Below, in pieces: positions 54,815-64,000 of a stretch of DNA of 64,000 nucleotides (positions are counted from its first letter, which is position 1; every line of letters begins with the position of its first letter). The notes below the pieces were generated by a model. That model was not told the origin of the DNA. It worked only from the letters and a program-made list of their open reading frames with translations, and did not search any database. The position numbers and the translations under genes are program-made. This DNA is from Zonotrichia leucophrys gambelii (lineage: Eukaryota > Chordata > Aves > Passeriformes > Passerellidae), in the NCBI RefSeq assembly GCF_028769735.1, contig NC_088175.1:4526001-4590000 (forward strand), read 5' to 3'.

Positions 54815-54905
54815 GAAGTCCCAATCCTTCCAACCTCTCCTAACAGGTCAGGCTTGATTTCTGACCATCCTTGTTGCCTGTCCCCAGCTCTATTCACACT
54901 CCATG
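54815..54905 (-). mobile_element. Probable degraded CR1 LINE fragment
   Basis: CAATCCTTCCAACCTCTCCT, AACAGGTCAGGCTTGATTTC and TGACCATCCTTGTTGCCTGT follow the order of the antisense CR1 region that in birds reads roughly 'cagcctctcctcataggtcaggctc...gacaatcctggtggccctcc'. It is short and diverged, so the call is tentative. Confidence 0.5.
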
Positions 54906-55437
54906 AAGTATGGAATAAAGGCTTTGTGCATCAGTGAGCAATAATCAAGGCTCACCTGAATTCAGGCACAGTGCAGGCCAAGCAAAGCCACTTTGGGATA
55001 AACTCAAAACAATCTCCAGAAGATGAGAACCTAAAACAAACCTGCAAGGTATTCCTGACATCAGAGGAGCTCCCTCATGCTGTAGAGATCCAAGAGATGG
55101 TCCCTCCACTCAGCTGTTTATTAACTTAACAGCAGCAACCAATCTAGCTCATCTTCAAGCATTCAAGCAATTTGCATACAGGTAGCCAAGAAGAAAATTT
55201 CACCACACTTCTCTGTAATTTTTCCCCAAGTTTAAGAAACACCAAAGGGCAGATCCTCACAAGCACTGACAATTGCACTCCAGCCATTTTTCCTGCTCTC
55301 CCAAACCAGTGGCTTCTGAGGTTGTTGCTACAAAATTGTCACTTACTTCCACGTTCTCTTCAGCTTGTAGATTTAAGACATTTTTCTGGCCAAAGAACAT
55401 TGCTTCAGCAGCCAGAATCAGTGTTCAGGAACTGACT

Positions 55438-55466
55438 TATATATATATATAGATATATAAATATAT
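55438..55466. repeat. AT dinucleotide repeat
   Basis: TATATATATATATAGATATA followed by AATATAT, a simple repeat with two interruptions. Confidence 0.9.
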
Positions 55467-58400
55467 CAGAATAACAGCTAGTCACAGCAGCCTGCCACAT
55501 ACCATTTCCAGCTCTGCTCACTAAGGATGTTAAACAAAGCAAGAGCAGATGAACATATTGCTGCACTTCCACACTTGCTGTTTACAACTGTACCATATGA
55601 CAAACTGCTGAAAACCTGCGTAGGTTAATCTTTAAGTAAGCAAGACTGTCAGCACTTAATACAGAAATATGTCAGTTCCTGGGCTGCACACTGCATGGAT
55701 AGCTGTGCACTGAAAATACAACTACCTGAATGTCAGCAATATTTCCCCACTCTGTTTCATGAGCTAACTGAGCTAAAGCAGGCAGAGCCACATCAATCTA
55801 AGCTCACTCCTTAGGCAAAAGAAAAAGTTGGGCTTATTTGCCAGCAAGACACAGATGCATGAAATAGTCAGGTTGAGCAAAATAGAATTTCAGTCTCATT
55901 TGTATTCTGTCAAGAAAAAGTAAGAAAGACATTTTTAAAACTACAAAGTAATGCAATGAACAAGAAACAATGGTGTTAACTAGGCCTTCACTACTGAAGT
56001 AACACTGAAATTGATTACTTAAAATTTTGCTTTGCAGTATCAGCTCCTGGTATACAAAAATCATTCTGCTCATTCAAGCTGCTCCAGGGAAGAGGCAGAT
56101 GTATTTGCAAGTGGAAAAGATGAGAGACTAAATACATGACATGGCTAACAAGGGCTCACCTGAAACACCAGATTCAGACAAATATCTGACAGGAAAGAGA
56201 AGAACCAAAAGAGGGGAAATTCAGTATCTCCATGTTCCTGACTGCATATAGTGGTTTGAACACAAGGTACCATCTGTGAATACAATGCCTTCTTTACAAT
56301 AAATGCTCTGAGGTGGGTTACATTTTCCTGTTACCTACCTTTGACCCAACACACCATCCCCACAGATATACCTTTCTCATCAATTCCAGATCCCTCAGTT
56401 CCATATTTTATTGCACATCTAAAAAATCCACAGAGGATCCATTCCCACTTCAGCTGAGTTTTATTTCAGATGCTTAGTCAAAGGCTTGACACCTATACTG
56501 CCAGGCAAATAACTTCTCAGGGGGGCTTTTACTTATTCCTACTGTTAGTGAGTTAAATGGTCACTGACAGCACTAAATGATGCAGTGAAAATCATCCAAG
56601 TACAGAAGTGGTATGCCTATAAAATGAGTATTTTTAAACAGAGGAGGGACACATGGGCTTCTAAACCCAGGGTTACTATGATTTATTTAACTGACATCAG
56701 TTCTGAAGTGATATTTCTCAGAGGTATAACAGGCTGATACTGCAGGGCCCTTTAAAATAGCACTTAGCAGGAAAATTTGAGATGCATATTTTTCCATCAC
56801 TGCAGATGGAGAGATCTGACTATTTCTGACCCAAAGATGGTAACTTCAAATTTCAGTAAAAATGAGCAACTCCTAAAGACCTGCTTGAGACACATTATCC
56901 AACAATATTCTGAAGCTTGCCCTGAAGTCCAGAAAGCTTCACTAATAGCATTTAGATTAGATTTATTATATGCTGATTAACATCCATTGAGTCCTTTCCT
57001 CCAGAGGCCAAGTGCTTCTTAATAAGTGAGCTGCAACACTGAGGACACAAAAAGCCAAACAAAGCAGAAAGCAAACCCAACAGCAGCACTAACTAATGAT
57101 GAGCGAGACACTGGCTAAGCTTTTTGAAATGTCCTGCCAAAAGAAACATCTTCCATATCCAGCAGGAAGGATGAAGGGAGTTTTAGAAAGCCAAAATTCA
57201 GTATGTCATAGAATATAAAAAGTAGCATCAGGGTAATCCTGCAGTTGATCAAGCACTGCAGCTATAGTGCTGGTGCATTGTTTTGGCTTGACATTTTATT
57301 TTTGCAATAAATGATAATGTGGGATGTCTCGTTTTGTGACAAGCACAAGCAAGCAAAGCAGCTTAGCTCTGAAAAGAGACAGTGATGCTTCAAAGTCCAT
57401 CTGCCCTGCAAATCACATCCTGCACACCATAAACTGAATGTTAGAGTGACTCAAAGTTAGCCACAAAAACGAAATCTTCAATTAGCTATCAGTCTGATTT
57501 AAAACTATTTCACCTGCTAAGTCTCCCTGTCTTAAAAATGGTATTAAAATAGTTAAATATGCTGTTGGAAGAGTCTGAAAGTCACTAATAAAGTTGTAAA
57601 AACAGGTGCAAACTGTCAAATTACATCCCCACAGGAAAGTCACCATTATCATTTTACCTATGGAATGCTCCGTTCCCAGTGCAGAAAAACCACCAGTGCA
57701 GCTGCCACTGCTGCCAGGCTGAGGAGCCCCAAATAACGGAGTCAGAGCAAGTGCTGGTGTTCAGGAGTCCAGGAACCAAAAAAGCAGCCAGACTGGGAGG
57801 GCTGGGCTGAGGGGGAGGCAGGAGAAGTGCTCCTCTTGACAAGCTAGGAAGGGCAGAAAGAAAGGAAAAAATCCAAGGGGGAAGAGAGACGCTGGTAGCT
57901 AGGCAGCAGTGAGATTCCACACACTCAAGAAAACAAAATAATCAAGTGCATTCAGCTAGGAAGGAAGGGGAAAATAAAGGGTCATATAGAAAAAAAAGGA
58001 AAAAAAAACAAATAAAATTAAGGAAGAAAATATTAAGTCCAGGTGAACAGAAGATCCAAGAGAGGACAAAGTAAGAAGAAATATCTGCGCGACTTCAGTC
58101 AAGTACTTCAGATCTTTTCCTAGTTTAAAATCCACTGACCACCATTTATGCTCACAAATAAATGCAAACCTTGGTAGCTCTTAAGGTATAGATTCTCCTG
58201 TACGTGTGGGCACATCTGTTTTAAATAAGTCTTCTTTTCTTTTCCTCATGGGCATCAACAATGCCTCAGTATATAGAGCTAATCCAAGACCCAACCACTG
58301 CAACCACTGTCTGCACTGAACCATCTACAGCAGCTCAAAAAGTCACAAAAAGTCACCACATTTCCTGGCAGGGCTGCCTCTGCTGCTCCAGAACCTCTTG

Positions 58401-61400
58401 TATTATCATTCATCAAGGCACTCAGGGCTGACAAAAATCAGGCTTTCTCAGGTGTGGCCTCAAATTATAAAGATCTTTAAGGTTTTTGGTCAGCAGAAAA
58501 CACTGGAAGTGCTTTGTGCCCCAATTCTGCTTCTGCTCTCAAGCTGTAGTTAAGACCTAGAGCATCCTCTCCAAACTCCTGACCTCATTACATGGTCCCC
58601 ACATTACTGGATCCATTTTCCCCTCTCTTTTCTACCTCTTCCTTTTTATATTTCTTGCCGATCTGGTTGGCACCAGGTTCCCTCCTTGCTTTATTCTGCC
58701 ACCTCCTGCCCAGTCCAGCCTGCTCCCACACAAGTCCTAGAGCCTGTGCCATCCAACAGAGGCTTCCACTTCCAAACGTCTCCCTGACACTGCTGTCTTG
58801 CATGATCTCTCCCATGATCCCTAACACTCCATACAGGAGCTCTGTCCTCCAAAGCAATGACTCACAGATGCCCAGTCCTGCTTCACCACCCAGTTCCCTC
58901 TGAGACTCTGTCAAACCCTCACCCTGGGCTCTCCACCTTGGCTGATCTTCAGTGCCTCCCCCTTCTAAATCAACAGGCATACCCTGACCCCAGATCTGTT
59001 GCTCTTTGGGACCCTTTCGTGCTTTGGATAGTGTTCTAACTCAGCACTATTCATGTCCAAACTCTCCTTTCCCCTCTTCTCTCAGCTGCTCCAGGTTCCT
59101 CACCTGTCCCTTTGCTGAAGCCCAGCTCAGTGTCTCATCTCACAGCATCACAGCTGAGCTGTTCCTAGCAGGGAGCCTGGCTCACCACACACCAATAGTG
59201 CAGTGTGTAAATGCATGATGCTGTATTAGCAGTGATACCAGTAATGATGTTCTGCTGTTAAACACGCTGTCCTGAGAGTCACTTGTGCTTCCAAGAACAA
59301 AGCCTAATAAATTCAGGCTTATCTCCTAATTTATCCTCCTCATGGGCTAACGTGAAATGGGATATACCTAAAGCACACACTCTTTGTTTGTCCTTAATTA
59401 TAGGCACTATTATGCTGCCACAGCAACTAGGAAAGCTTAAGCTGCCCTAAGTGATACAGGATACTGCACAAAGCCTCACACCCTGCCCCATCCCCTGTCC
59501 CCACAGCACACTGGGAGACCTGTGGGTCACATTTGCTCTCTGGGGACAGGGAGCAGCCACATTCCAGCAGCGTGGCACAGCACAGGAGAGACAAGGCCAG
59601 CCCTGTGACACCTGCTCCCTCTCCGTTTGCACATCTTGCTCTCCCTGGCTCCATGCAGAGAGCAAAAGGGGGACAGGAGGGCATCCCTCTCCAGCCCCAC
59701 ACATCCCCCTGCAGGGATCAGGCTGCTCCAGTCCTCTACTCTAAATCCAGAGTAAGGACTCATTAAGAAGGAAATATTAATTATGTATTTGGTTGCCCCT
59801 GAAACAGCTGGATGCTCCATTTCATCTGAACATCCACAGCTCCAAATTTCTCAGCCACCACTCCTGAGCAGTGACCAAATGGTAGCAAGACAAAGTGGAG
59901 CTTTTGGGGCATTCAACAAGGAAGGGATGGTGCACTGAGGGGCTGCTGGGCTGCATTAATGCCATCACATCCCTGAGGAGCCCTGCAGCTCCTATGGCAC
60001 TGTGAAACAGGGACAAACCATGCACAGGGTTTGAGTGTATCTGCCAGCAAAGCAGCCCTAATCAGGAAGGGCTTGTACCCCACTTTCTGAGGTCACTAGT
60101 TCAAATTAAATTTTCCCACATCACATCAACACAGGTTTTCTTGGGTGTGGGCTGTGCTTACTAAGGGAGCTTTAACAAGTGGCTCTGCTTCTTCTCTTGA
60201 CCCATGATTCATCAAGAATTTACTGTGGTTACCTGCAACTACAGCAGAGATTTCTGTTTCAGCCTCACAGACCAGCTTAACTACCACAGGTCAGCATAAA
60301 AATCTCTAACTCAGGATCCAATGAATCACAGATTTTCTTCACCTTTTGATGAACTACTACTTATTCATAACCCAGTTATTCATATTATCTGTCAAAGAGG
60401 TTTAATTTGTGCCAGTTCTGCACAAAGCCAGTATACCTGTGCACCCAGCAGGGTACTGAGCAGAAGTTTACAGCTATTAAATCCAGGGAACTGTGAACTA
60501 CATTATGAGCTTAGAAGAAATATAATTCTTGCTTTTAACAGGACAGAGAATGACAGGCTGAAGTGATTTACCTAGAAACATCTTAAACATGGCAACTTAT
60601 TAAAAAAAAATATGTTCATCTTTTTTTTTTCTTTTTTACCCTGCATTAAATTCTGAAAGTACCGATAGTCATGGAATAATCAGGTTTAACAGGTTAGCAG
60701 TAATATATGCCTCAAGTGTTCCTAATACATCATAATCTTCTTTCACAGAATTTGCATCACTGTCAAACTGAACTACTGATTTTCAGTTGATGCTTTTAAC
60801 ATGTTTCTATGGTTACTTTCCAAGGTCGCATCAGAGAAGCCTGAACAGCAGTTCAGGAAGACAAAAGGCATTTTGCATCTTTCACCATATTAAATAATTT
60901 ATGAAAGTTAAGGCATCCTCAAGGAAAAAAAAATCATAAAAGAATAGGTTCTGAGGTTATTTTCTTTACAACAGTTTGAAGCACAGCAAAATCAATATCT
61001 CTACAAAAGCTTTCAAGATGGGACTATTTGACTAATGTTCCATATGGTACAAAATGCTAAAGAACACATTCTAAGTTTAGATCTATAGGCACAAGCCTAC
61101 ATGAACTGCATGAATGGACTTTAAAGCAAAATGTGGACATCTAATTTGCTGCCAGCAGCTTCATCTTTTAAATCAGGCACTGAAGCATTGTCTCAGTATA
61201 CTACATTTAAAAGATGCAAAAATAAAACTGAAAAAAATGAAGTAAAACTAGTAATGTCAAGGTTTATTATTTCCACCATTTCTTATTCAAAGCCACACAG
61301 ATTTCATCTGTCCCCTAAATGTTACAAATTTTGACTAGTATAATGAAAGCTTGTACATAAAATATCTGAATTCTCTGCCTACCACTACACTAGATCAGAG

Positions 61401-64000
61401 TTTATTGGAACTAATTGAAGTGTCTAAGGCTTGGAACAAAAACACATTAGTCATTTAGTGGTTGTGCTAATATTGCTATGCCTTTCCTGCAGTTTCATTA
61501 GATACAAACTGCTTCAATACCCTAATCATATGCTCAGTCACAGCACAATCAGGACACAGAGTACTGACAAGCTGTCCCACCATGCCTAAAGCTGATAAGG
61601 TGTCTGCTCTATGAGTAACCTCAATTATTGACTGTATTTTATGGTCAATCTAATGACCAAATGCTTATCAGTGAACCATCAGGTGCCTGTAATAGGATAG
61701 TGACCCTTAGTTTATATGTACCATTACTGCTCATTAGTGAATAATTAGATTCTTTAATCCAAATTCACAGGCATTAAAATAGGATGGAATATCCTGACTC
61801 CAGTAAAAGACAACTATGCTTATTTTAACTCTTCAGATGTTCAATTACATTACTCAGAGATTGTATATTTTGTTAAGAAAATCTGCTTTCAAAAAGCATA
61901 TCATGTGCAATGTTTTATATCATGCCTAAATTGACACAGCTTTTCCAAACATGCAGGAAGATGATGAGAGAGGAAAGATAATGGGTGTGATTCACCACTG
62001 TGATTCTCTGGATTTATTATTTGAAATGGTTTTAATTCTGCAAAGCCCAGCAACATCGCAAATAATTTAGAAACCTGAAAACTAGTGAGTGCTATGTTTG
62101 GAAGATTAACTTTTCAAACCAAAGCAGGTGGATACAAGGGAAAGGAGTTTCAACTATACAGTTATTTCCCTATTTCAAAGGCAGCAGTCCCACAGCAGCA
62201 AATGCAAACCAGTTTGAAAAGATCAACATCAAACAAGGTGAGAATTTCAGAAGAGGGACTTAATGCAGTTTGTCTTCTGCTCAGTGCTGCTCAGGGTTGC
62301 TAGCTTAGATACATATTTTCTTCTAAACAGTTTTGATTCCTCCTCACTGCCTTGTCACTGCTCAAATCCTCCTTCCAGCTTGTGCACTGAGGGCAGGTAA
62401 AAACACCACAAACACCACCCCCCAGCCAGCTGCACAGCCACTGCTGCCACCACTGTCACCAGCACGGAAATGGCACGTTAATGGTGACAGCTTCGATTTA
62501 TTGGGGGTCTGGATTCTTCTCCCAAGGGAGTGGTATTTTCTCTTTTGTCAGAGAGCCCATTAACCTCTTCCCAAGTGCATGCCCATTCTCCTCCTTGCTG
62601 CCCTTCTCCTGCCTGATCTTTTACACCATTTCCTGTCTTCCCCCCATGTTCGCGTGACAAGAAACCCCAACTTTGCTATAAAGCTTATTACAGCTTTATA
62701 ACAAAATATGCCAATATTTACTTAGCTGCAAGCACAGCCCACAGAAGGGTCCTACAACTATCTCACATATTTTCCCTTAGTAATATAAAGTTTGTTCAGG
62801 TTCCTTATACAAAAAACCCACCTGGAAACAGGTGTAAAGTGTGGAGCACTAGGCAAGGCACAGTTCATGCCCCACCAAGGGACAAAGCCAGCTGCATTCT
62901 TCTTAAATCTGAAGAATGCAAGAATAAACTTCTCTTAAAATGTAAGGGTGAACTGGGAGTCTCCTCACAGCCATCCATGAACATAAGCTGTGCTTTTTGC
63001 CCTGTCTTTCTCGTTCTGCCAGTGACCTACTGAGAATCTCCATTTTCTGCTAAATCCTCTGGCAACACAACCACTGAGTAATGTCTGGCAATTTGCTTGC
63101 GTGACACAGTCAGATGTTAATCAAAGCTTTCCTCCTTCTGTGACAGATCACAGTGAGGAAAAAAGCTTAAAACTGATTTAATTTCTTAATACGCTTCTGT
63201 CTGCTGTCTTTAATATTTGGCTTTGATTTCGAATACTTAGTGCTTCTCTGCATTTCTTGGTAATGAATAAAATACTTTTTTTTTTTAAAGCAGAACATAA
63301 TTAAGCTTGAAGAAATTAAATATGACATTCAAATGAGAAAGAGCTTTGGATGAATATGTAGATTTGGGCTGCACACATGCTTAAAAAAATCAGTGCATTC
63401 CCTGCAAAGAATATCTTAAAGATACTCATTTTAACCATGGGGGCCTCTTATGCCCAGGTATCCTTTTTGTGGCATCTCTTAGCTAAACTTTTCCAAGTGA
63501 GGACATGAACTCTCTGTCCTGTCTTCAGAGTTTGTGACCTTACAAATACAAAACTGATTCTCATCAAGGAACAAACTGGAGAAAAAAAACAAACCAACTA
63601 ACCAAAAAAGTCCAGCATGGATCTCCCTTCCCAGGCACAAAAGAGTCCACAAGCAAGAGCGTAAGGGTGTTATTTCAGCAAACAGAAACTCCAGTTTTAA
63701 TGTGAAAAAGGCATTTTTATGTGGCCAGGAAACCATGTCACAACCCAAAAGCTAGTTGTGCTAGGACCTGTACAAACACAGTGAATGTTGTTTCATGAAA
63801 AATAAGATTGGAATACTTTATTAATGTGGAAAAAAAAAAACGTATCTAGTGTTGCTGTGGCTCAGGAAATCACAGATGCAGTTTCCACAAGCAGCCTATG
63901 AAGTCTTTGTCTTCCAAAGTAACTAACCCTGCACTCAAATACACTGGACATTAACATATAGGCGTATTTTTGCCTAGCAATTTTATTCCTAGGCAAAACA

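Larger units (their letters stand above)
48127..64000 (-). other. KIF26A: Part of large 5' intron of KIF26A, continues beyond window
   Basis: Exon e1 opens with a split codon, so this 15.9 kb is intronic unless an unrecognised short exon lies within it. No frame on the minus strand resembles the N-terminal Cys-rich KIF26 region. Minus-strand open frames such as 57654-57920 and 58588-58980 lack homology. A degraded CR1 is probable at 54815-54905, an AT repeat lies at 55438-55466, and A-rich DNA lies at 57960-58030. The stretch 61380-62080 is repeat-free, AT-rich and motif-dense. Confidence 0.7.

Noticed and set aside
57654..57920. Minus-strand 88-codon frame with a hydrophobic start, considered as an alternative first exon or small secreted protein
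   Set aside because: No splice donor, no conserved motif and no promoter features; Leu/Pro/Ser bias follows local base composition.
58588..58980. 130-codon minus-strand open frame in the 5' intron, considered as a missing N-terminal exon
   Set aside because: Does not resemble the Cys-rich KIF26 N-terminus and the opposite strand is equally open; likely composition effect of a pyrimidine-rich stretch.

Overview
This window is vertebrate nuclear DNA, most likely from a songbird (passerine) genome. The evidence is one protein-coding gene split into many small exons with GT-AG introns, CR1 LINE fragments of the avian type, and two solo retroviral LTRs, one of which resembles an LTR family I recall as common in passerine genomes. 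There is no bacterial-type gene organisation, no tRNA or rRNA gene, and no CRISPR array that I could see.

The only gene I can support is KIF26A, an atypical kinesin, on the minus strand. Twelve coding exons lie between 48126 and 21063. Their splice phases agree at every junction and together give 1,726 residues plus a stop codon. The window holds the C-terminal part of the protein: a conserved pre-motor segment, the whole kinesin motor-like domain (seven exons), a very large 3,385-base exon coding a low-complexity Ser/Pro-rich tail, a 21-base microexon, a coiled-coil exon and the terminal exon. The first coding exon or exons (N-terminus, 5'UTR and promoter) are not recognisable here and should lie beyond 64000. 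The choice of KIF26A over its paralogue KIF26B rests on the C-terminal wording ([26 protein letters not shown] and a Glu-Val-Glu-Val end).

Layout: 1-19750 is the region downstream of KIF26A, without a recognisable gene. It holds two solo LTRs (about 1815-2213 and 5160-5758, the second with a perfect 6-bp target duplication) and a CR1 cluster (7466-8395). 19755-21062 is the probable 3'UTR. 21063-48126 is the exon-bearing part of the gene, with large introns at 22962-26372 and 36103-47942. 48127-64000 is part of a further large upstream intron. CR1 fragments also lie at 37318-37407, at 46279-46437 (two in opposite orientation) and probably at 54815-54905.

I found no undescribed multi-gene system. 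The points most worth a second look are the altered nucleotide-binding switches of the kinesin domain, the in-frame microexon beside an off-consensus donor, and long repeat-poor AT-rich stretches inside introns that look like conserved regulatory DNA but cannot be proven so without alignment.
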